Source: Treponema sp. (GTDB taxonomy: Bacteria > Spirochaetota > Spirochaetia > Treponematales > Breznakiellaceae). From it: a stretch of DNA of 5,761 nucleotides. Where the stretch lies: assembly GCA_031281685.1 (NCBI GenBank), contig JAITFA010000095.1, positions 1-5,761 on the forward strand, given 5' to 3'. Below, piece by piece: positions 1 through 5,323 of the stretch; the stretch's first letter is position 1; the number at the start of each line of letters is the position of its first letter. Position numbers and translations under genes: made by a program. Under the pieces are notes generated by a model, which saw nothing but the letters and a program-made list of their open reading frames with translations, was not told where the DNA came from and ran no database searches.

Positions 1-1
1 C

Positions 2-106
2 AATATGGGCGTAGTTATATACGGTAGGTCCGCAACCATAAAAGCCAACCACTCCGGGTTTTATGGATTGGAAGAGCTGAACCTCATGGCCAAGGGTATT
101 AAATAA
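2..106 (+). CDS. C-terminal end of an unrecognised protein (5' end outside window)
   Basis: The frame starting at base 2 is open from the window edge for 34 codons and stops at TAA 104-106. The peptide begins NMGVVIYGRSATIKANHSG and ends in LNLMAKGIK. It looks like ordinary soluble protein sequence with no low-complexity bias. I do not recognise the family. It lies 47 bp upstream of murB on the same strand, so it could be co-transcribed with it, although a -10-like hexamer lies between them. A 34-codon open stretch can occur by chance, so the call is tentative. The start codon, if real, lies outside the window. Confidence 0.4.
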   Translation, partial: NMGVVIYGRSATIKANHSGFYGLEELNLMAKGIK

Positions 107-137
107 AGTCAGTGGCATAGAAACTCCGTGTTTAAGG

Positions 138-147
138 ATTGTACAAT
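138..147 (+). promoter_or_regulatory. Perfect 10-bp palindrome containing a -10-like hexamer before murB
   Basis: ATTGTACAAT is a perfect palindrome. Its right part, TACAAT (142-147), matches the sigma-70 -10 consensus at five of six positions and ends 6 nt before the murB ATG. No convincing -35 is seen 16-18 nt upstream. It may be a promoter element, an operator, or chance. If it is a promoter, murB would be read from a leaderless or nearly leaderless transcript. Confidence 0.3.
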
Positions 148-153
148 TAGAAT

Positions 154-1089
154 ATGACTAGATTACGGGAATTTCTGAAAAAAATCAATACAAAGGTCGG
201 CTTCTCTGGACTTATTCGCTATGACGAGCCAATGGCCTTACACACAACGTTTCGGGTTGGCGGACCAGCCGATGTCTGGGTACAAGCAGACGCCGCCGTG
301 TTCCCTGATTACGCGGCGGCTCTGTTACGCGCCGCCAGCGCCGAGGCCATTCCAGTCTTCATCTTGGGACATGGGGCAAACCTTGTGGTGTCAGACACTG
401 GTCTCCGGGGTATTGTGCTGGACACCGGCGGCTGGGCCGGCGTGGAAAAAGTGTCTGGCACCAACGCGGTGTCAGACATCGCGCCAGCACTGAGAATCCG
501 TTCCGGCACTGAAGTAGACGCCGCTGTGGAAGGCGCGGGCGCACTCGCGTTCCTCGCCGGTATGCCTGCATCCATTGGCGGCGCGGTCTACATGAACGCC
601 CGCTGTTATGGGCGCTCGGTGTCTGACACCCTCATTGAGGTTGAGATTCTGGATGAAGCGTTTCAGCGAACAATCGTGCCGTTCAGACCCGAAGACTACG
701 GCTACAAGAAAAGCCCGTTCCAGAACCGCGCTGTCCTCATACTATCCGCCACATTCCGGCCTGAGCCGCGTCCGCCAGCCGAGATATGGCTGGAGATAGA
801 AGCTCATCGGCAGGACCGCGAGCGTAAAGGCCACTACCGTTTTCCCTCAGCCGGTTCCGTGTTCAAGAACAACCGCGCCTTTGGCAAACCTACCGGCCAA
901 ATCATCGACGAACTGGGCTTACGCGGTCTGAGCTTCGGCGGCGCGGAAGTCGCGCCGTGGCATGGCAACATCATCATCAACACTGGAACCGCCACAGCCG
1001 CCGATATCCGCGCTTTGGTAGAGGAACTTATCTCGCGGGTTCACGCCGCGCTTGGTATAACGCTTGAGCCGGAGATTCTGTTTGTATAG
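154..1089 (+). CDS. murB: UDP-N-acetylenolpyruvoylglucosamine reductase (MurB)
   Basis: This is a cytoplasmic FAD enzyme that uses NADPH to reduce UDP-GlcNAc-enolpyruvate to UDP-MurNAc, the second committed step of peptidoglycan precursor synthesis. At 311 aa it is a usual length. Visible family landmarks are HTTFRVGGPAD (30-40) and GANLVVSDTGLRG (74-86) in the FAD-binding part, AFLAGMPASIGGAVYMNA (132-149), YGYKKSPFQ (182-190), PSAGSVFKN (231-239) with Ser235 as the expected catalytic proton donor, and the C-terminal LEPEILF (305-310 region) carrying the expected catalytic Glu. The usual Tyr-Arg-x-Ser motif reads Tyr184-Lys185-Lys-Ser, a conservative change. The ATG is the first start after an in-frame TAG at 148-150. 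The only purine-rich stretch, AAGGA (134-138), is 15 nt away, which is too far for a normal ribosome site. Residues about 99-112 look like an extra loop encoded by a DNA hairpin (451-479). The gene converges on the HEAT-like gene with a 6-bp gap. Confidence 0.96.
   Translation: MTRLREFLKKINTKVGFSGLIRYDEPMALHTTFRVGGPADVWVQADAAVFPDYAAALLRAASAEAIPVFILGHGANLVVSDTGLRGIVLDTGGWAGVEKVSGTNAVSDIAPALRIRSGTEVDAAVEGAGALAFLAGMPASIGGAVYMNARCYGRSVSDTLIEVEILDEAFQRTIVPFRPEDYGYKKSPFQNRAVLILSATFRPEPRPPAEIWLEIEAHRQDRERKGHYRFPSAGSVFKNNRAFGKPTGQIIDELGLRGLSFGGAEVAPWHGNIIINTGTATAADIRALVEELISRVHAALGITLEPEILFV
451..479 (+). repeat. Palindromic REP-like hairpin inside murB
   Basis: The left arm TGTCTGGCACC (452-462) and right arm GGTGTCAGACA (468-478) pair over 11 bp with one G-U wobble. 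A further G-U pair (451/479) closes the base, and the loop is AACGC. The arms belong to the GGTGYCAGA word family also found at 2589-2701 and 5361-5404. It stays in frame and encodes VSGTNAVSDI (residues 100-109), where MurB proteins normally have a short turn. I read it as a small in-frame palindrome insertion; this is inference from family knowledge without an alignment. Confidence 0.5.
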
Positions 1090-1095
1090 CCACAC

Positions 1096-1788
1096 TCACC
1101 CGTGATAACTGCGTAGCTTGGCGAGCAATTCCCTTGCGTAGGCGCGCGCCGTAGTGTGATACCGTCCATTGGAAATACTGACAAGCAGCGCCTCAGTATC
1201 AGCGTCCAGCCTCCAGCCGTTCTGGGACGCAAATCTTTCGTAGGCTCCTAGGGCGGCAAAGGCAAGCAGATCATCGGGAAGCATAACGTCAAAATGCTTA
1301 ACCCTTTTAGTGATGAGCTTTACTGTCTCGTTATTCGGGTTGAGACCAACTACCCTGAGGGCATTCACCACATCCGCAAGCACAAACGCCTGAGTTTCAG
1401 CCCCAAGCATTCGTATAAGAATGGTATATGCCTGAGTTCCGCCCATTATCCCAAGACAACGAGCCGTTTTACTCCGTATATCAGGAAAGTTATTAGCAAT
1501 AACCCCCTCTTTTACGGTTTTGTTTACGATTCCTTCTAGGCCCATAGTTTCCAGCGCAATCCGTATCTCCTCGTTTCTTGTTCCCCGCTGTAAAGCCGCC
1601 TCAATAGTCGCAAGAGCGCTTTCTTTCACCTCACGACTCTCCGACCGGCTTTGCTCCCGAATAAGCATAATGTCTATTGATTCCTGAAGATAAGACTCTT
1701 CCAACGCAATCCCACGCCGACTATCCTGCCCCGTAAGCGACGCAAGCGCCATGAGCGCCAGCGTTACGAAACATATTGATTTCCGCAT
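1096..1788 (-). CDS. Exported HEAT-like alpha-helical repeat protein
   Basis: This 230-aa protein has a clear N-terminal signal peptide: MRKS, then a hydrophobic stretch to about residue 20, with no lipobox cysteine. Export to the periplasm or envelope by signal peptidase I is likely. The mature part is almost all helix. Two segments resemble HEAT/Armadillo-type repeats: about 102-128 (the PDIRSKTARCLGIMGG region) and 131-167 (from ETQAFVLADVVNALRVVGLN). Such repeats usually form protein-binding superhelices, and no catalytic motif is visible. An ATG six bases upstream (1794) touches the Shine-Dalgarno directly. The ATG at 1788 lies 6 nt from AAGGAG and is the better start. The gene sits 32 bp downstream of the metallophosphoesterase on the same strand, so an operon is likely. 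Signal peptide plus helical repeats is a pattern I associate with spirochaete envelope proteins. The specific function is unknown. Confidence 0.8.
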   Translation of the reverse strand: MRKSICFVTLALMALASLTGQDSRRGIALEESYLQESIDIMLIREQSRSESREVKESALATIEAALQRGTRNEEIRIALETMGLEGIVNKTVKEGVIANNFPDIRSKTARCLGIMGGTQAYTILIRMLGAETQAFVLADVVNALRVVGLNPNNETVKLITKRVKHFDVMLPDDLLAFAALGAYERFASQNGWRLDADTEALLVSISNGRYHTTARAYARELLAKLRSYHG

Positions 1789-1794
1789 ACCCAT

Positions 1795-1800
1795 CTCCTT
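1795..1800 (-). promoter_or_regulatory. Shine-Dalgarno of the HEAT-like gene; decides the start
   Basis: AAGGAG on the minus strand abuts one ATG (1794-1792), which leaves no spacer, and lies 6 nt from the next in-frame ATG (1788-1786). The second spacing is optimal, so 1788 was chosen. Confidence 0.75.
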
Positions 1801-1820
1801 GTCTTATTTTCGGCCTTCGC

Positions 1821-2483
1821 TCAAAACCGGTACACTGATTTGTTATTGCCGGTATCAATAAACACACAGCGCGTAACGCCATCGTCAGCAAGGCTTTCAG
1901 TGATAGTTGCCTGCGGCGTATGCCCAACGATGTGGGTATAGCCCGAAAGCGCGTCCTGTTCCAGCGCTTCGGGACGTATCCAGAGCGGTCCCTGGCTTAT
2001 GTCATTGCCATACATATCATAGCCGTCAAAGGCAAAGAGCCGGCGGCATCCTTGTCTGAAGGCGGCGTTAAGGCTTTCAGGCGTCTTAAAGCCCTTGCCC
2101 CGCGCCTTTCGCATAAAGGTACGGGAAACGCCGGCATGGGAAAGAAGGTAGTGGTCGGGAGTTAGGTACACTATGCTGAAAAGTTTCATCGTATCTTCCA
2201 GAATCTCCTGAATAGCCGCGCTATGCCGGTAATTAAAACGGGAATAGCGCTCACCAGCCGGAATACCTTTGAGGTAATGGTAATCATGGTTTCCCAGACA
2301 GAGTTTTAAGCGGGAATCCTGCCGCGCTGAATCACGGAGTCGCTGGAAATTCGCGTACTCCTGCTTAAACGAAAGACCATAGCTGTCGAAATAGTCGCCA
2401 AGTATGTAATACTCGGTGAAATCCTCGTCCAGAAAGTGTTCCCAGAACGGTTTACCGTGAATGTCGCCTATTGCCAGCCGCAT
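1821..2483 (-). CDS. Calcineurin-like metallophosphoesterase
   Basis: This 220-aa protein has the full set of calcineurin-fold phosphoesterase motifs in order: GDIHG (6-10), GDYFDS (29-34), GNHD (64-67), SHAG (115-118) and GHT (187-189). The expected dinuclear metal ligands are Asp7, His9, Asp30, Asn65, His116 and His188, with His66 as the general acid. It has no signal peptide, so it is cytoplasmic. The family cleaves phosphomonoesters or phosphodiesters in proteins, nucleotides or nucleic acids. The layout is nearest to the small Ser/Thr phosphatase/ApaH-like branch, but the substrate cannot be read from sequence. The chosen ATG has AAGGAGGG 6 nt upstream. An in-frame extension to 2555 adds 24 residues before the beta strand that starts the domain and is not supported. 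It is the first gene of a probable two-gene operon with the exported HEAT-like protein and is divergent from the transposase. Confidence 0.92.
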   Translation of the reverse strand: MRLAIGDIHGKPFWEHFLDEDFTEYYILGDYFDSYGLSFKQEYANFQRLRDSARQDSRLKLCLGNHDYHYLKGIPAGERYSRFNYRHSAAIQEILEDTMKLFSIVYLTPDHYLLSHAGVSRTFMRKARGKGFKTPESLNAAFRQGCRRLFAFDGYDMYGNDISQGPLWIRPEALEQDALSGYTHIVGHTPQATITESLADDGVTRCVFIDTGNNKSVYRF

Positions 2484-2489
2484 GAAGCG

Positions 2490-2497
2490 CCCTCCTT
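2490..2497 (-). promoter_or_regulatory. Strong Shine-Dalgarno of the metallophosphoesterase
   Basis: AAGGAGGG on the minus strand is 6 nt from the ATG at 2483. It fixes the start at the MRLAIGDIHG residues rather than at the longer frame. Confidence 0.8.
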
Positions 2498-2525
2498 GTT
2501 TGTATTCCGCAACTATTGCAAACGT

Positions 2526-2555
2526 TTCATACCACAAGCCGGCTGTATAATTCAA
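2526..2555 (-). promoter_or_regulatory. Possible sigma-70 promoter of the metallophosphoesterase operon
   Basis: On the minus strand, TTGAAT (2555-2550) and TATGAA (2531-2526) are separated by 18 bp. Each matches its consensus hexamer at four of six positions. The -10 lies about 42 nt before the start codon, giving a normal leader with the Shine-Dalgarno inside it. This is a prediction by eye only. Confidence 0.35.
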
Positions 2556-2588
2556 GCGTGTTTTCTAGACTGACTGCGCTCTCCGGTA

Positions 2589-2701
2589 GTGCCAGAGACA
2601 CAAAGTTTGCCGTGGTGTTTGGTGCCAGACGGAAAGATGAACGACTGCTTCTGCCGTTTTGGTGCCAGAGACATGGTGACGTATCGTTGCCAGACATACA
2701 C
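2589..2701 (+). repeat. Four spaced GTGCCAGA-type repeats upstream of the transposase gene
   Basis: Copies are GTGCCAGAGACACA (2589-2602), GGTGCCAGACGGA (2621-2633), GGTGCCAGAGACAT (2661-2674) and the divergent GTTGCCAGACATACA (2687-2701). All are in the same orientation and irregularly spaced. The same word family occurs, often inverted, in murB and downstream of the carboxylase. Position just upstream of a RAYT suggests the repeats are its cognate REP-like sequences or a regulatory array. The rest of the 2484-2737 gap shows no other gene. Confidence 0.55.
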
Positions 2702-2737
2702 AAAGCAAAACTCCTTCCCAGCGCCATATCTATAGCC

Positions 2738-3262
2738 ATGAGATATCCAAGAAGACTTAAGGACGGAGCTACCTATCACGTTACCTCGGAAATTAACCGC
2801 TACGAGATGGAACTCCAGCAGTCGCGGATCAAGACCATGTTCTTGACCTTCGTCAACAAAGCGAAAGAAAAGTACCCGTTTCAGCTTTTCAACTTCTGTA
2901 TCATGGATAACCACATCCATCTGCTTATCAAACCAGAACGGGGTCAGTCCCTTTCCAAAATAATGCAATGGATCAAGGGGAACTTTGCCAGATACTGGAA
3001 CAAGGCGCACGGTAAGAAGGGGGGTCATCTCTGGGGAAAGCGGTTTTTCTCGAAGATTATCGACGACATAAGGCAGCTTTTGCGGGTACTTGACTATATC
3101 GATAAGAATCCTGAGAAGGCTGGTCTGGTTAAACGGGCTGAGGACTGGGAATTCAGCGGCTTATACCACCACCTGCGCGGAAGGACGGATGTAGTAACTA
3201 TACCCCGGACCGCTATGCCGGAGCTATGCTTCCCAGGCGCCGGCAAGCTCGTTGTGAGCTAG
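2738..3262 (+). CDS. REP-associated tyrosine transposase (RAYT, HUH/Y1 family)
   Basis: This is a single-strand DNA transposase related to IS200/IS605 TnpA. RAYTs nick and join DNA at REP palindromes through a 5'-phosphotyrosine intermediate. The 174-aa protein shows the metal-binding HUH motif His59-Ile-His61 in FCIMDNHIHLLIKP, and HLWGKRFFS (97-105). The LDYIDKNPEKAGLV segment (118-131) carries Tyr120, the expected nucleophile. The pattern up to WEFSGLYHHLRGRTDVV (137-153) is typical, so the catalytic domain appears intact. The last ~16 residues (MPELCFPGAGKLVVS) are encoded by a repeat that recurs at 3714, so the native C-terminus was probably different or the repeat is part of the mobile unit. 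The start at MRYPRRLKDG matches how family members begin. The frame is open back to 2516, but that stretch holds repeats and reads unlike protein. No good Shine-Dalgarno is seen, consistent with the low expression common for transposases. There are no IS-type partner genes. Confidence 0.9.
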   Translation: MRYPRRLKDGATYHVTSEINRYEMELQQSRIKTMFLTFVNKAKEKYPFQLFNFCIMDNHIHLLIKPERGQSLSKIMQWIKGNFARYWNKAHGKKGGHLWGKRFFSKIIDDIRQLLRVLDYIDKNPEKAGLVKRAEDWEFSGLYHHLRGRTDVVTIPRTAMPELCFPGAGKLVVS

Positions 3263-3286
3263 GTAAAGAGGGTTAGACACCGCAAA
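3213..3286 (+). repeat. 74-bp palindromic direct repeat, copy 1 (RAYT 3' end)
   Basis: This copy matches 3714-3787 with about five mismatches over 74 bp. It contains two mutually exclusive hairpins. One pairs GAGCT-A-TGC (3221-3229, bulged A) with GCAAGCTC (3243-3250). The other pairs AGCTC (3246-3250) with GAGCT (3256-3260) over the loop GTTGT. It overlaps the RAYT stop codon. Bulged hairpins next to a RAYT resemble REP elements. Confidence 0.8.
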
Positions 3287-3401
3287 GGCCGATACGTTAA
3301 ATTGCTGCCACTTTTCAGCAACTCAAAGCCCATGGTTTTTGTCTGGAGCGACTCCCCAGACGGGATGAGCATTGGATCAAGATACCGAATCCGGGTTTTT
3401 T
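3287..3401. other. Non-coding spacer with two small inverted repeats
   Basis: No gene is seen here. TTGCTG (3302-3307) pairs with CAGCAA (3316-3321). GTCTGG (3341-3346) pairs with CCAGAC (3356-3361). Neither is followed by a T-run, so neither is a convincing intrinsic terminator. The second has the same CCAGAC core as the dispersed repeat family. Confidence 0.45.
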
Positions 3402-3709
3402 GAACTTTTAGAAATGGGTATGGAAGTTTCAGAAATGGGTGTGGAAGTTTTAGAAATGGGTTTGAGCTTTCAAAAACGGGTGTAGAAGTTTCAGAGATGG
3501 GTGTGGAACTTTTAGAAACGAGTTTTGAACTTTTAGAGATAGGTGTGGAAGTTTCAGAGATAGGTGTTGAACTTTCAGAGATAGGTGGGAAACTTTCAGA
3601 GATGGGTGTAGAAGTTTTAAAGATGGGTGTTGAACTTTTAGAAACGGGTGTGGAAGTTTCAGAGATGGGTGTGGAAGTTTCAGGGATGGGTGGGAAACTT
3701 TCTATACGG
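3402..3709 (+). repeat. 21-bp minisatellite, 14 units plus a partial one
   Basis: Units begin GAAGTTTCAGAGATGG or variants and repeat every 21 bp. The unit at 3444-3463 has only 20 bp. Read forward from the shortened unit on, the array encodes heptads such as MGVEVSE and MGVELLE in an open frame running to TAG 3761-3763. Upstream of it the heptads lie in a different frame, which starts near TTG 3372 and ends at TAG 3483-3485. The minus strand is also open and would encode Ser/Thr/Pro heptads (STPISET). No start with a ribosome site and no flanking domain supports a protein in either direction. I annotate it as a DNA repeat, possibly a decayed heptad-repeat gene. Confidence 0.85.
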
Positions 3710-3713
3710 GCAA

Positions 3714-3787
3714 CTATGCCGGAGCTATGCTTCCCAGTCGCTGGCAAGCTCGTTGTGAGCTAGGTGAAGAGGGTCAGACACAGCAAG
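3714..3787 (+). repeat. 74-bp palindromic direct repeat, copy 2 (upstream of carboxylase gene)
   Basis: This is the second copy, 501 bp after the first. It keeps the bulged GAGCT-A-TGC / GCAAGCTC hairpin and the AGCTC-GTTGT-GAGCT hairpin exactly. Differences lie in the loop (TCGCTGG for GCGCCGG) and in the tail. The tail contains GGGTCAGACACAGC, close to the dispersed GTGTCAGACAC word. It ends about 34 bp before the carboxylase promoter. Confidence 0.8.
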
Positions 3788-3820
3788 ACTGATGCTTCGA
3801 ATTTTCGCTTTTTGGCGCGT

Positions 3821-3849
3821 TTGACAGGGCTGATAGCACGGTATATATT
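3821..3849 (+). promoter_or_regulatory. Near-consensus sigma-70 promoter of the carboxylase gene
   Basis: A perfect -35 TTGACA (3821-3826), a 17-bp spacer and -10 TATATT (3844-3849, five of six matches) make this the best promoter in the window. Transcription would start near 3856, at the ATG itself (3857), which implies a leaderless or nearly leaderless mRNA. Confidence 0.65.
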
Positions 3850-3856
3850 CAAGGCT

Positions 3857-5323
3857 ATGGCTAATTATGATTTAGAAAAACAGCACCGGAAGGGAAAGCT
3901 TCATGCTATCGAGCGGATTAAACTGCTTCTCGACGAAGGATCGTTTCTGGAGGTCTATTCAGGGGTCAAGCCAGACGGGGCGAAAGAAATCCCCTATGAT
4001 GGGGTTATCACAGGATTCGGAACCGTACACGGAAAAACAGTCGCGGTATACGCGCAGGATTTTACGGTGCAAGGAGGAACCCTCGGAAATCTGCACGGCA
4101 GGAAAATTGCCGAGCTGTACAAGCGGGCAATTGATATTCATTGCCCGCTTATTGGGATTAACGATTCCGGCGGAGCGCGTATTCAGGAAGGGGTGAGCGC
4201 GCTTGCTGGTTATGGCGACGTGTTTACGCAGAATGTGCGGGCTTCGGGCTATATTCCGCAGATTTCCATCATCGCGGGGCCATGCGCCGGTGGCGCGGTA
4301 TATTCTCCGGGAATAACCGATTTTATTTTTGTCGTTGACCGCATTGGTCTGATGTTTATTACCGGCTCAAAAGTGGTAAAGGCGGCGATGGCGATTGATA
4401 TAAGCGATGAGGAACTGGGCGGCAGTCTCATACACGCGCAAAAAAGCGGGGTCGCGCATTTCCGGCTTGACAGCGAGAAACGATGCTACGAGACGGTACG
4501 GCGTCTGCTCGATTATATTCCGCGCTGGAATGGGGAAGAGCCGTCTCAAAAAGCCTTTGAGTTTAGCGAGGTGAAACTCACAACGCTCAACAAGTTAATG
4601 CCGGAACGCTCCAATCAGGGGTATGATATTCGCTCCGTTATTAATGTTCTGGTTGACGACGATTCTTTTTTCGAGGCGCAGGCTGAATTTGCCCCGAATA
4701 TGCTTATTGGATTCGCGTATATCAATGGCTGGCTTACGGGCATAATCGCCAACAACCCGATATTTCTTGGGGGTATCGCTGATTCTGACGCCAGTGACAA
4801 GGCGGCGCGTTTTATTCGCTACTGCGACGCTTTTAATATTCCGCTGCTGACCATTGTCGATATTCCCGGATTTGTTCCCGGGCCTGACGAGGAAAAAAAG
4901 GGAATTATCCGCCATGGCGCGAAGCTGATTTACGCATATACGGAATCGACCGTGCCGAAGATTACGCTGATTGTTCGGAAGGCTTATGGCGGCGCGTACA
5001 TTGCCATGTGTTCAAAGCATCTGGGCGCTGATTTTGTGTTTGCGTGGCCCAAGGCGGAGATCGCGGTGATGGGGGCTGACGGGGCGATACAGATTCTTTA
5101 TTCAAAGGAATTACTTACCCACGACAGCGAGTATCGCAAGACCTTGCAGCGGCAGTATCAGGAAGAATACATGACGCCGCGAATCGCGGCTGAAAAGGGA
5201 TATATCACGGAAGTCATCGCGCCCGAAGAGAGCAGGTCGAAAATCGTGCGCGGTTTTGAGGTACTGCGGGGCAAGAAAATCAGCGGAGGCATACCGAAAA
5301 AACACGGGAATATTCCGTTGTAG
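3857..5323 (+). CDS. Biotin-dependent acyl-CoA carboxylase/decarboxylase, carboxyltransferase subunit (PccB/MmdA type)
   Basis: This subunit moves a carboxyl group between biotin carrier protein and an acyl-CoA (propionyl-CoA/methylmalonyl-CoA or acetyl-CoA). It is the beta chain of carboxylases and the alpha chain of the sodium-pumping methylmalonyl-CoA decarboxylase. The 488-aa protein has two crotonase-like halves. The N-half shows KQHRKGKLHAIERI (9-21), SGGAR (104-108) and GPCAGGAVYSPG (141-152), the acyl-CoA oxyanion site. The C-half shows DIPGFVPG (335-342), IIRHGAKLIYAY (350-361), RKAYGGAYIAM (374-384) and WPKAEIAVMGADGA (397-410), and it ends in the family's KKHGNIPL. Residue 382 after GGAY is Ile where classical propionyl-CoA carboxylases have Asp, which favours another acyl-CoA or the decarboxylase type. 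An extension to GTG 3764 would translate repeat DNA and lacks family similarity. The start used is near the usual KQH segment, some 20-35 residues shorter than many homologues. No biotin carboxylase, carrier or membrane subunit lies within the window. Confidence 0.93.
   Translation: MANYDLEKQHRKGKLHAIERIKLLLDEGSFLEVYSGVKPDGAKEIPYDGVITGFGTVHGKTVAVYAQDFTVQGGTLGNLHGRKIAELYKRAIDIHCPLIGINDSGGARIQEGVSALAGYGDVFTQNVRASGYIPQISIIAGPCAGGAVYSPGITDFIFVVDRIGLMFITGSKVVKAAMAIDISDEELGGSLIHAQKSGVAHFRLDSEKRCYETVRRLLDYIPRWNGEEPSQKAFEFSEVKLTTLNKLMPERSNQGYDIRSVINVLVDDDSFFEAQAEFAPNMLIGFAYINGWLTGIIANNPIFLGGIADSDASDKAARFIRYCDAFNIPLLTIVDIPGFVPGPDEEKKGIIRHGAKLIYAYTESTVPKITLIVRKAYGGAYIAMCSKHLGADFVFAWPKAEIAVMGADGAIQILYSKELLTHDSEYRKTLQRQYQEEYMTPRIAAEKGYITEVIAPEESRSKIVRGFEVLRGKKISGGIPKKHGNIPL

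Noticed and set aside
2484..2555. N-terminal extension of the metallophosphoesterase
   Set aside because: A strong Shine-Dalgarno at 2490-2497 lies inside it and points to the ATG at 2483.
2516..2737. N-terminal extension of the RAYT
   Set aside because: The stretch is open but encodes repeat DNA and resembles no transposase N-terminus; family members begin near MRYPRRLKDG.
2552..3028. 158-aa minus-strand frame opposite the RAYT
   Set aside because: It is antisense to clear HUH/Y1 motifs and has no family features of its own.
3402..3709. CRISPR array
   Set aside because: The repeats are back to back with no unique spacers, and no cas gene is present.
3259..3747. 162-aa minus-strand frame rich in Ser/Thr/Pro heptads
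   Set aside because: It is the reverse reading of the 21-bp minisatellite and both palindromic repeats. It has no convincing start site or non-repeat domain.
3497..3763. 88-aa forward frame of MGVEVSE heptads
   Set aside because: It begins inside the array with no ribosome site, follows a frame break and ends in repeat copy 2. It is kept only as a property of the minisatellite.
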